NCBI GenBank assembly: GCA_937980625.1
Contig: CALJPJ010000182.1
Coordinates: forward strand, 1 to 7,462
DNA: 7,462 nucleotides
DNA from: an uncultured Bdellovibrionales bacterium
Lineage (GTDB): Bacteria > Bdellovibrionota > Bdellovibrionia > Bdellovibrionales > UBA1609
Direction of reading: 5' to 3'
The first letter of the stretch is position 1. Each line of letters begins with the position of its first letter. Below the pieces are notes generated by a model. That model was not told the origin of the DNA and did no database searches. It worked only from the letters and a program-made list of their open reading frames with translations. Shown piece after piece: positions 1 through 5,977 of this stretch. The translations under genes and the position numbers were made by a program.

Positions 1-555
1 AACAATTTAGGAATTGGTTACTTTGCTCTAAACCGCCTTCCGCTAGCAGAAAAGTATATTGGCGAGGCCTTACAAATAAAGCCAAAATATACCGATGCTA
101 GAGTCAACTTAGCAAAAGTTCAAATAGAAATGGGTTTATATGGTGAAGCTATCAGAAACTTAAAAATTGCTGAAAATGACCTCACATATTCACAAGTTGA
201 TAATATTCACTACCATATGGGCCTAGCCTTATTTAAACTGAAGCAGTTTAGTACTGCTGAATCTCGGTTTAAACTTACACTTGAGAAAAACCCTAAGCAC
301 TGTCATGCCATGTTTTTTTATGGTCGCTCCTTATTTGAAAAAAGAGATTACTTAGCTGCCTCCGAAAGCCTTGATAGTTCAATTGGGCTTTGTGAAAAAT
401 TTAAATTAGATGGAGCACACTTTTATAGTGCTTTAAGTCACTATAAATTAAATAATGTAAATACATCATCAGCTCGGCTACAGGAACTATTAGAACTTTA
501 CCCAAAAACTATTTTTGCGAAAGACGCAAAAGATATGTTGAAGATGCTTAAATGA
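1..555 (+). CDS. TPR-repeat protein, PilF/PilW-like (5' end missing)
   Basis: The frame is open from the first base, so the gene begins outside the window; 184 residues are visible. They form about five tetratricopeptide repeats: roughly residues 1-34 (starting NNLGIGYFALNR), 35-68 (NLAKVQIEMGLYGEA), 69-103 (HYHMGLALFKLKQFSTAE), 104-140 (FFYGRSLFEKRDYLAA) and 141-184 (FYSALSHYKLNN). An internal ATG at 130 lies inside the second repeat and is not the start. TPR arrays are protein-binding scaffolds. In gammaproteobacteria a TPR lipoprotein of this type, PilF/PilW, which assists assembly of the type IV pilus secretin, is encoded just before rodZ, and the same order is seen here. The gene overlaps rodZ by four bases (ATGA), so the two are probably co-translated. 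The signal peptide or lipobox that would confirm PilF lies off the window, so another TPR protein is possible. The TPR call is firm; the PilF assignment is inferred. Confidence 0.85.
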   Translation, partial: NNLGIGYFALNRLPLAEKYIGEALQIKPKYTDARVNLAKVQIEMGLYGEAIRNLKIAENDLTYSQVDNIHYHMGLALFKLKQFSTAESRFKLTLEKNPKHCHAMFFYGRSLFEKRDYLAASESLDSSIGLCEKFKLDGAHFYSALSHYKLNNVNTSSARLQELLELYPKTIFAKDAKDMLKMLK

Positions 556-1409
556 AATTAACTGGTGAATACTTAAAAAAACATCGTGAAGCCAAAAATA
601 TCTCATTAGAGCAGGCCTCCTTAGTCACTAAAATTGGTGTAACTACTTTAAAGGCCATTGAAACATCAAACTTTAAAAAACTACCACCCAAGTCTTATTT
701 ACGAGGTTTTGTTTTTTCATATGGAAGTTTTTTAGGGGTCGACAAAGATAAACTTTCGCAGCTTTTTGCTGAGGAAATGGGAAGCACAAACCCAGAAGTC
801 CAACAAGAAGTCATTCAAAAGCAAACCTGGCAAACTATTCCGGTTATAAACAAAGTTAAAATTAACGCTAAAACTTTTATTGCCTGTGGACTCGTGGCTA
901 TGCTAGTCCTTGCCTTTGCCATACAAAGTTTGATTAAAAAATATCAAAATGAACAAATAATTATCCCTGAATCTACAAACATAAGTGAAGTAAATAAAAT
1001 AAAACATGACAACCCAATTATTAAAGTCACACCAACCGATACAAAAACACCTGCTCAACCAACTATTGATAAACCAGAAGTTGAAGCAAGGCCAGCTGTA
1101 GAAGCTGTCGCAAAACCAACAAAAAAAATAACTAATACCACTATAACATCTAATACTGTCTACTCAAACCCTCGGTCTTATAAAGAGCTAGTTGTTGAAG
1201 CAACTAAAGATACATCTATAACAATTAAAATTGGCAACAATAATGATAAAGTCATTAAATTATTAAATGGCGACTTCCACACTATCAAAGCTCGCTCAAA
1301 ATTAACGCTTATCACTAAAGACCCTGAGGCTATAAAGCTAATTTATAACGGAACCTTACAGACAAAAAATCTACCTAGTGATAAAAACCAGTTCTCTGTC
1401 ACTTACTGA
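552..1409 (+). CDS. rodZ: RodZ-like cytoskeletal membrane protein
   Basis: The 285-residue product has the RodZ layout. Residues 1-72 are a cytoplasmic Xre/HTH_25-type helix-turn-helix domain (GEYLKKHREAKNISLEQAS, then TKIGVTTLKAIE and the family-typical LPPKSYLRGFVFSY). A single membrane helix spans about 106-128. Residues 130-205 are a Pro/Thr/Lys-rich periplasmic linker, and 210-285 a small beta-rich domain at the place of the DUF4115 domain of RodZ. In known systems the HTH domain binds MreB and the protein couples the cytoskeleton to wall elongation. E. coli RodZ is 337 residues, so this one is somewhat shorter. The ATG at 552 overlaps the TPR gene stop (ATGA), which suggests translational coupling and explains the lack of a strong own ribosome site. 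The N-terminal half is recognisable with confidence. The C-terminal domain is more diverged and lacks the Trp often seen at its start. Confidence 0.88.
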   Translation: MKLTGEYLKKHREAKNISLEQASLVTKIGVTTLKAIETSNFKKLPPKSYLRGFVFSYGSFLGVDKDKLSQLFAEEMGSTNPEVQQEVIQKQTWQTIPVINKVKINAKTFIACGLVAMLVLAFAIQSLIKKYQNEQIIIPESTNISEVNKIKHDNPIIKVTPTDTKTPAQPTIDKPEVEARPAVEAVAKPTKKITNTTITSNTVYSNPRSYKELVVEATKDTSITIKIGNNNDKVIKLLNGDFHTIKARSKLTLITKDPEAIKLIYNGTLQTKNLPSDKNQFSVTY

Positions 1410-1412
1410 AGG
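1408..1412 (+). promoter_or_regulatory. Ribosome binding site deciding the TTG start at 1421
   Basis: The bases GAAGG overlap the last two bases of the rodZ stop codon (TGA, 1407-1409) and end eight bases before TTG at 1421. The TTG is followed directly by a membrane-anchor sequence, and no in-frame ATG follows it until deep inside the protein. This supports a TTG start and coupling to rodZ translation. Confidence 0.6.
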
Positions 1413-1420
1413 TCATTATT

Positions 1421-2626
1421 TTGAACAAAATTACTTATGCGACCGTATATTTATTTATAGCCTATTTAATTTTTGGTCTATTAATTAGCCGTCATGATAT
1501 AACAGTGACTGAGCCTAAAATTAATAAACAACAACAATCTTACCTCTATGATTATAATGGCGCAATTAACATTAGTTCTAATTTAAGTACTGGTACTGGG
1601 TCTTTAATTGAGATTTTTGATGCCGCTGAAAAGTCTAATTTAAATTTTGTAGTTACAACAGATGTTAACACTTTCTCTGAAAAAAACGCCAACTATAATA
1701 ACTACCATAATCAAGTTTTAGCCATTGTTAATTCAGAGTTTAGTTTTCTAGACACAAAGCTGCAATATATTACAAAAAAAAATGATACTCCTATTAATAA
1801 CCTTGGCCAAGCTAGCGCAGTTATTTCTGAACACTTAAGTAGTCCAACTCCAAAAGATGATGCCTTTATCATCTGGTCGCACCCCACTAAAAAAGGCAAT
1901 AAGTGGACTGGTGAAATCCCAATCGGTTTAGACGGTTTAGAAATTATTAATCTCAAAGCATTGTGGCAAGATTCTTGGCTAAATAAAAAAATTACCTTTA
2001 TCTGGTCATTTTTAATATATCCATTTAACCCAGAGCTCGCTTTTTTACGACTTTTCCAAAGAGCAGAAAAAGAAATAAAATTGTGGGAAGATCTCAATAA
2101 AGATAGACTTCGTATCGCAGTGGCTGGATCAGATGCTGAATCAAGATTTAATTTTTTTAAATCTCCTCTAAAATTTCCCTCTTACGAAACTTTATTTAAA
2201 ATTGTAAGTAATCATATATTAATCCGTTCAGAGCTCACTGGAAACTACCAAAAAGATCAACCTAAAATTTTCAATGCCCTCAAAAAAGGACAGTTTTATT
2301 TAAGCCTTGATATGATTGGTGATCCCATTGGCTTTATGTTTTATCTAAAAACTAGTAAAAAAAATAAATTTATGGGTAGCACAAGTAATTTTCAGAAAAA
2401 TAGTAAGCTTATTATTCAATTACCAAAACAAGTAAAAGTGCCTATTAAAGTTAAGGTTTATAAAGACAATACTGAACAAGCTAGCCTAACTGAACAAAAT
2501 AATAGCTTCAAAATATCTGGCCCAGGTGTGTATAGAGCTGTTGTATATACTAAAATTAGTTTGCCATTTCCTGAAGGCAGAAAATGGTTTCCATGGATTT
2601 TTACCAATGCAATTAAAGTTAAGTAA
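1421..2626 (+). CDS. Membrane-anchored PHP-fold protein with degenerate metal site
   Basis: The 401-residue product starts at TTG. Residues 5-24 form one hydrophobic anchor (YATVYLFIAYLIFGLLIS), so the rest is probably periplasmic. Residues 43-245 resemble the PHP metallophosphoesterase family of the CehA/McbA type: a beta strand leading into STGTGSLIEIFDAAE, then NFVVTTDVN, then a Glu (E106), SHP (153-155) and AGSDAE (235-240). PHP enzymes normally bind two or three metals through HxH, TDH, Glu, His and GxDAH motifs. Here HxH reads INIS, TDH reads TDV and DAH reads DAE; E106, H154 and D238 remain. Residues 280-401 look like the beta domain that follows PHP in this family (ALKKGQFYLSLD). Catalysis is therefore doubtful, and a binding or structural role beside RodZ is possible. 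The substrate is unknown. The gene starts 11 bases after rodZ and probably shares its transcript. Family membership is judged by motif spacing only. Confidence 0.75.
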   Translation: MNKITYATVYLFIAYLIFGLLISRHDITVTEPKINKQQQSYLYDYNGAINISSNLSTGTGSLIEIFDAAEKSNLNFVVTTDVNTFSEKNANYNNYHNQVLAIVNSEFSFLDTKLQYITKKNDTPINNLGQASAVISEHLSSPTPKDDAFIIWSHPTKKGNKWTGEIPIGLDGLEIINLKALWQDSWLNKKITFIWSFLIYPFNPELAFLRLFQRAEKEIKLWEDLNKDRLRIAVAGSDAESRFNFFKSPLKFPSYETLFKIVSNHILIRSELTGNYQKDQPKIFNALKKGQFYLSLDMIGDPIGFMFYLKTSKKNKFMGSTSNFQKNSKLIIQLPKQVKVPIKVKVYKDNTEQASLTEQNNSFKISGPGVYRAVVYTKISLPFPEGRKWFPWIFTNAIKVK

Positions 2627-2650
2627 ACACGCTTAATAACTCTATAACTT

Positions 2651-2797
2651 ATAATACCAATTCCACTAAATAATTCCCTAAATTCAAGGCTTATTTAAAT
2701 TATAATGCGCGGAGTTCTCCTGTAGGGAGCTGTTTGAGCACATTATGATTTAAATAAGCCTTGAATTTAGGGAATTATTTAGTGGAATTGGTATTAT
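2651..2797. repeat. 147-base foldback element (57-bp stem), likely bidirectional terminator
   Basis: The arms 2651-2707 and 2741-2797 are complementary over 57 bp with a single T-G pair (2701/2747). After a C-A mismatch at 2708/2740 the stem continues for two pairs and encloses a small inner hairpin (CTCCT 2717-2721 with GGGAG 2725-2729). The element fills the gap between two convergent genes, 24 bases after the PHP gene stop and touching the stop codon of the small secreted protein. It could stop transcription from both sides, but no T-tract follows on either strand, so it is not a canonical intrinsic terminator. The outer ends (ATAATACCAATT and its complement) look like terminal inverted repeats of a small non-autonomous element. 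TA flanks are present, but the palindrome makes a target duplication impossible to prove. Confidence 0.85.
2694..2753. repeat. Conserved core of structured repeat, copy 1
   Basis: These 60 bases match 5020-5080 with five substitutions and one single-base indel. The shared part includes AATGCGCGGAGTTCTCC on the left and GGGAGCTGTTTGAGCACATT on the right. The middle differs: a GTA loop here, a GAAA loop in copy 2. Both copies have the same orientation. Confidence 0.85.
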
Positions 2798-3087
2798 TAA
2801 CGATCGCCTGTATCCTTGCCACTAGCATTTGAACCCTCATACTCCTCAATATTAACTTTATTGGCGGCTGTATGTGTGCTCGGATCTATAGACTCTAAGT
2901 CAGGACAATTACCTGATGTTAACTGCCAGTTTTTAATTGTTGAATTACCTGAACTTACTACCTCTGCACTAGGTATTGGTTCTGATTCAAGGTCTTGTGT
3001 ACCAACACAATTTGACCCAACACAACCAGCATAAACATTGGCATTAAAACTAAAACTTATGATTGTAATTAATAATATATTCTTCAT
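2797..3087 (-). CDS. Small secreted acidic protein with three cysteines (hypothetical)
   Basis: This 96-residue product is not one I recognise. Residues 1-20 are a clear Sec signal peptide (MKNILLITIISFSFNANVYA) with a V-Y-A cleavage site. A Cys at 22 could suggest a lipoprotein, but Tyr sits at the lipobox -3 position, so signal peptidase I is more likely. The mature 76 residues are rich in Asp, Glu, Ser and Asn, contain Cys22, Cys27 (CVGSNC) and Cys61, and show no membrane segment. The ATG at 3087 has AGGAG five bases upstream, and that site includes the rhs stop codon, so the gene is very probably translated together with rhs. Its stop codon at 2797-2799 touches the arm of the large hairpin. 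A partner or accessory of the RHS-like protein is a guess from coupling and shared export; an immunity role is not supported, because the RHS protein shows no toxin domain. Confidence 0.7.
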   Translation of the reverse strand: MKNILLITIISFSFNANVYAGCVGSNCVGTQDLESEPIPSAEVVSSGNSTIKNWQLTSGNCPDLESIDPSTHTAANKVNIEEYEGSNASGKDTGDR

Positions 3088-3092
3088 TTAAT

Positions 3093-3098
3093 CTCCTA
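3093..3098 (-). promoter_or_regulatory. Ribosome binding site containing the rhs stop codon
   Basis: On the minus strand the bases read TAGGAG. The first three are the stop codon of the RHS-like gene and AGGAG is the Shine-Dalgarno sequence, five bases before the ATG at 3087. Ribosomes ending rhs translation sit directly on the start site of the small gene. Confidence 0.75.
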
Positions 3099-4772
3099 AA
3101 TTCCTAACTCTGAAGTCGCAGGGGAAATAATTTCTAACAAGTTACTAAATATTCCAGCGACTTGGTTCGCAACAATTGGCCCTTCTTTACTATCTACTTT
3201 TTTAATTTTCCCGCCTGGGTCATAACTAACTCGAATTGACCCAATACCTGGCCTAGTAATCAATTTAGGTTTGCCAATTTTTATATCATACTTAATGTGA
3301 ACAACCTTTTTTGCCTGATCTATGATCGAAGCAATACGACCATTTTTATCATACTTAAGTTTTATTTTTTGCCCATTTGAATTTATTGCTGAATATAAAT
3401 TACATTTTGGTGATTTATATGAAAAATCTGTATTCACTGTTTTAAATAATTTTTTTGATAAGCTTGTTTTAGATGCTGTTTTTCTATCAGCTCTATAAAA
3501 TTTACTGATCACTTTAGATACTTTCTTACACTTATTTTTATAATAAAATGTTGAAGTCCTAAACGGCTCTGTTTTTGTTTGTATCTCGCCGCTATCGTAG
3601 TATGTCATTTTAGTAACTTGATTTCCTTGGTTAACACTCATCGCCTTACCGTACTTGGGGTGATATAATATTTCTGTTTTCGAGCCATTAATTACAGATA
3701 CAGTTTTATGTAAATATCTCGAGCCGTCTGACCTTTTTTTATGGATAAATTCATATTTGCTATTATTTGTAATTTTTTTACCACATTTTTTTTGAACCGT
3801 AGATGAGTAATGGTTTAATGGATCTGACTTATTACTTGTGTAGTCATAGGTCTCTGTGCAATTCGCTCTATCTTTAAATGACATCACCCAATCTTTATTT
3901 TGATTATAAGTGAGTTTTTTATCTGTTTTATCGGGGTACTTAACTCTCAGTAAATTATGTAAATTATCATACTCGTATGTATAAACATTCTTCCATGCAT
4001 TTTTAGCAAAAATTAAGTCCTCACCTTTATATTTATACTCTAATTTTATATTTTGTGGGCCTTTTATCGCAATGACCTTGCTATTTTTTTTATCTATTTT
4101 AAAAGTTAAACTGCGACCATTATTGTCTGAAACTTTACTAATCGAACCATTATTATAACTAATTTTTATATAATTATTATTTTTGTCGTACATATATATA
4201 AGTTGACCATTTAAATTATATTTTTCATGACTGCCATCTGATAAGGTTCTTTTAAATGTATTATTCTTCAAAACTATATTTTCTTTTTTTCGACCAAAAG
4301 CTACATAACTAACACCTTTTTTAACATCTCTACTTATGTTAAAGCGTTTAGCATATTTTTCTCGCTCCCAAACATCTACTTCTAAACGTTTTTTTATCGT
4401 TCTTAAGTTTTCAGCTGTATACTTTTTAGTTGCCTTTAAGTTTTTCATAACTTTAGCCACAGTACGTGCAACAGAAACACCCGTACCAGCTGAAACGTAC
4501 TCTATTTCATTACCACCACCACAAACAACAATTTTTATATTTCCCTCTGGAGTCACTTTAAGCTTACTTTCATAGTCTGAACACCAACCAAAACCAAACA
4601 ATCCATTATGCAATGACCTACTATTGTATGTTCTTTTGAGTTGCAGATTAAAGCCAGTGCCCTCAATAGATATATCTGTCCATGTATGCGAATAGTTAGC
4701 ATTTTTCATATCTACAAATGCAAAAACACTAGTACAAAAAAACATAAACACGGTGATAATAAAAAACTTCAT
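3096..4772 (-). CDS. Secreted RHS/YD-repeat protein without toxin tip
   Basis: The 558-residue product starts with a Sec signal peptide (MKFFIITVFMFFCTSVFA, cleavage after V-F-A). A GTG at 4826 would add 18 residues before it and is less likely; the ATG at 4772 has AAGGA ten bases upstream. Residues 19-73 match the N-terminal module of RHS-type proteins (KRTYNS 46-51, GLFGFGW 57-63). About 99-144 is a basic, probably helical stretch interrupting the beta pattern. From about 180 to 520 there are degenerate YD repeats, for example YNLNGQLIYMYDKNNNYI, YTYEYDNLHNLLRV and LKYDKNGRIASIID. The end (531-552) reads GPIVANQVAGIFSNLLEIIS. The long repeat array, PxxxxDPxG-type border and variable toxin domain of polymorphic RHS toxins are absent. 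The protein is strongly Lys-rich. It is probably exported to the periplasm or surface as a beta-rich structural or adhesive protein; the function is unknown. It is the first gene of a unit with the small protein at 2797-3087. Confidence 0.82.
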   Translation of the reverse strand: MKFFIITVFMFFCTSVFAFVDMKNANYSHTWTDISIEGTGFNLQLKRTYNSRSLHNGLFGFGWCSDYESKLKVTPEGNIKIVVCGGGNEIEYVSAGTGVSVARTVAKVMKNLKATKKYTAENLRTIKKRLEVDVWEREKYAKRFNISRDVKKGVSYVAFGRKKENIVLKNNTFKRTLSDGSHEKYNLNGQLIYMYDKNNNYIKISYNNGSISKVSDNNGRSLTFKIDKKNSKVIAIKGPQNIKLEYKYKGEDLIFAKNAWKNVYTYEYDNLHNLLRVKYPDKTDKKLTYNQNKDWVMSFKDRANCTETYDYTSNKSDPLNHYSSTVQKKCGKKITNNSKYEFIHKKRSDGSRYLHKTVSVINGSKTEILYHPKYGKAMSVNQGNQVTKMTYYDSGEIQTKTEPFRTSTFYYKNKCKKVSKVISKFYRADRKTASKTSLSKKLFKTVNTDFSYKSPKCNLYSAINSNGQKIKLKYDKNGRIASIIDQAKKVVHIKYDIKIGKPKLITRPGIGSIRVSYDPGGKIKKVDSKEGPIVANQVAGIFSNLLEIISPATSELGI

Positions 4773-4978
4773 AAGAGCTAATTCCTTCTTCAGATAAAAC
4801 ACAGTAATCAGTATCTCATTAAGCACTAATATGGGTCTATACAGAAGGTTTAAGGCTTTAATTATCTAAACCAAGGTGGAGCAATTAATTCTATATAATG
4901 CTAACAAATCCATACTTAGAGCCATAATTTTTTTTGAAGTTTTTATTAAAATATAACTAGCCTTTTGTCTGCTCACAT
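4773..4978. other. Leader region of the rhs unit
   Basis: There is no open frame of note here. On the minus strand, reading towards rhs, two A-tracts about ten bases apart (4926-4946) could bend DNA or act as an UP-like element. They are followed by AT-rich stretches such as TATATAG and GATAAT, but no good -35/-10 pair with normal spacing was found. The promoter of the rhs unit is expected here because a large hairpin separates it from tadB. Confidence 0.35.
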
Positions 4979-4986
4979 CAAATTCA

Positions 4987-5028
4987 TTAAATTAAAATAA
5001 TTCCTTAAACCCTCATTTGTTTAAATTA
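4987..5028 (+). repeat. 8-bp direct repeat bounding the extra 34 bases
   Basis: TTAAATTA occurs at 4987-4994 and again at 5021-5028. Removing one copy plus the spacer restores a continuous 21-bp arm that pairs exactly with 5068-5088. This is the pattern expected of a slippage event or small insertion with target duplication. The sequence is AT-rich, so chance is not excluded for the repeat alone. Confidence 0.6.
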
Positions 5029-5080
5029 CAATGCGCGGAGTTCTCCCGAAAGGGAGCTGTTTGAGCACATTGTAATTTAA
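5020..5080. repeat. Conserved core of structured repeat, copy 2
   Basis: These 61 bases match 2694-2753, in the same orientation. The pair C5029-G5072 replaces T2703-A2745 of copy 1, a compensatory change, and T5027-A5074 replaces the T-G pair 2701/2747. The terminal loop changes from GTA to GAAA while the closing stem is kept. Confidence 0.85.
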
Positions 5081-5097
5081 TGAATTTGGCTTAAGTA

Positions 5098-5976
5098 TTA
5101 AACTTTAATTGTGATAATTTTCTTTATCATTACGCCACCAATAATTTGTAAAATTACAACCATTGCCAATGCAATCCAACCAATGAAGGAGCTAAAAAGT
5201 GGTTTTACATAACCTGGATCAATAATCATAAACACTCCTAACAACACAAATGGAATACAAGTCATGATTATACCTTGCATGATTCCTTGTGCTGTCATAG
5301 CTTCAATTTTTTTCTCTATTTTTTGTCGATCTCTAATAGTTGAAACTATAGTTTCAAAAGTTTCACCTAAATTACCACCAGTTTCTTTTAAAATATTAAT
5401 GGCTGTAACTAACATCTGAACGTCTTGCCTTTTTACACGCTCACCAAACTCTGTAAGTGCATCTTCCAGTGTCATCCCCAATTGCATCTTATTAAGTATA
5501 AGCTGAAATTCTTGAGCAATTGGGCCTCCCATATTATCTACAACTCGATCTAAAGTTTGAGCTACACCTAAACCTGATTTAATACCATTACCCATAATTG
5601 TTAAACCATCTACCATTTGATCAACGAGGCGACTGCAACGTTTTTCCCACAAATAAACCATAACTATTTTAGGGACCGACCAACCAAAAATTGTTATTCC
5701 ACAACCAAAAAATATACCCGCATAAATATTTGGCCAACATAATAAAAAAACAATAACTCCTAAACCAAAACTAATTAATAGCATTGCAAGTGTTGTTCTT
5801 TTTTTATCTGTTGTGATCATCATCTTATCCATTATTTCGATCACTTCTTTTCTTGAACCTAAGCTTCTTTTATATAAAAAACCTAAAATTTTATCTGACA
5901 TCAAATATGAGAATATAAAAACACACAATCCAAAAACTGGAATCAAAAAATATGAATTACTCAATAATGAACTCAA
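5098..5976 (-). CDS. tadB: Tad pilus inner-membrane platform protein TadB
   Basis: The product is 292 residues from the chosen TTG at 5976. It belongs to the GspF/TadB family (T2SSF domain about residues 117-217), with typical segments VDQMVDGLTIMGNGIKSGLG, LGMTLEDALTEFGER and the GGNLGETF motif followed by IRDRQKIEKKIEAMTAQG. Membrane helices are predicted near 9-26, 61-80, 83-104, 233-252 and 262-285. The C-terminal IIGGVMIKKIITIKV is more like TadB than TadC. TadB sits in the inner membrane, contacts the TadA ATPase and drives pilin assembly. A GTG at 5985 would add three residues, but AGGAGG overlaps that GTG and lies exactly eight bases before the TTG, which favours TTG. The tadA stop is one base upstream, so the two are coupled. 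No tadC follows; the foldback element comes nine bases after the stop. Confidence 0.88.
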   Translation of the reverse strand: MSSLLSNSYFLIPVFGLCVFIFSYLMSDKILGFLYKRSLGSRKEVIEIMDKMMITTDKKRTTLAMLLISFGLGVIVFLLCWPNIYAGIFFGCGITIFGWSVPKIVMVYLWEKRCSRLVDQMVDGLTIMGNGIKSGLGVAQTLDRVVDNMGGPIAQEFQLILNKMQLGMTLEDALTEFGERVKRQDVQMLVTAINILKETGGNLGETFETIVSTIRDRQKIEKKIEAMTAQGIMQGIIMTCIPFVLLGVFMIIDPGYVKPLFSSFIGWIALAMVVILQIIGGVMIKKIITIKV

Positions 5977-5977
5977 A

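Larger units (their letters stand above)
4979..5088. repeat. Second foldback element, arm interrupted by 34 bases
   Basis: An inner stem of 13 bp (5021-5033 with 5068-5080) encloses the same core as the 2651-2797 element. The outer 8 bp (4979-4986 with 5081-5088) pair again only if the 34 bases 4987-5020 are looped out. The inner hairpin here is CTCCC (5043-5047), GAAA loop, GGGAG (5052-5056). The element starts nine bases after the tadB stop codon and may end the tad transcript, though no T-tract follows. The outer arms share no clear sequence with those of the first element. Confidence 0.75.

Noticed and set aside
1711..2097. Minus-strand open frame inside the PHP-like gene
   Set aside because: It is wholly antisense to a gene with clear family motifs and a membrane anchor, and shows no domain or ribosome site of its own.
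2816..3034. Plus-strand open frame opposite the small secreted protein gene
   Set aside because: The minus-strand frame has a signal peptide, a strong ribosome site and coupling to rhs; the plus-strand frame has none of these.
4336..4575. Plus-strand open frame opposite the RHS-like gene
   Set aside because: Antisense shadow within a longer gene with recognised RHS motifs.
3096..4772. Polymorphic RHS toxin with immunity gene
   Set aside because: No toxin domain, no border motif before a variable tip, and the downstream small protein is secreted, unlike most cytoplasmic immunity proteins.
4773..4826. GTG start at 4826 for the RHS-like protein
   Set aside because: It would place 18 residues before a typical signal peptide that begins at the ATG at 4772, which has its own ribosome site.
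2651..5088. Integron gene cassette with attC sites
   Set aside because: The two repeats conserve their centre, not the terminal core sites of attC, and no integrase is present.
2651..5088. CRISPR array
   Set aside because: Only two copies, over 2 kb apart, with genes between them.
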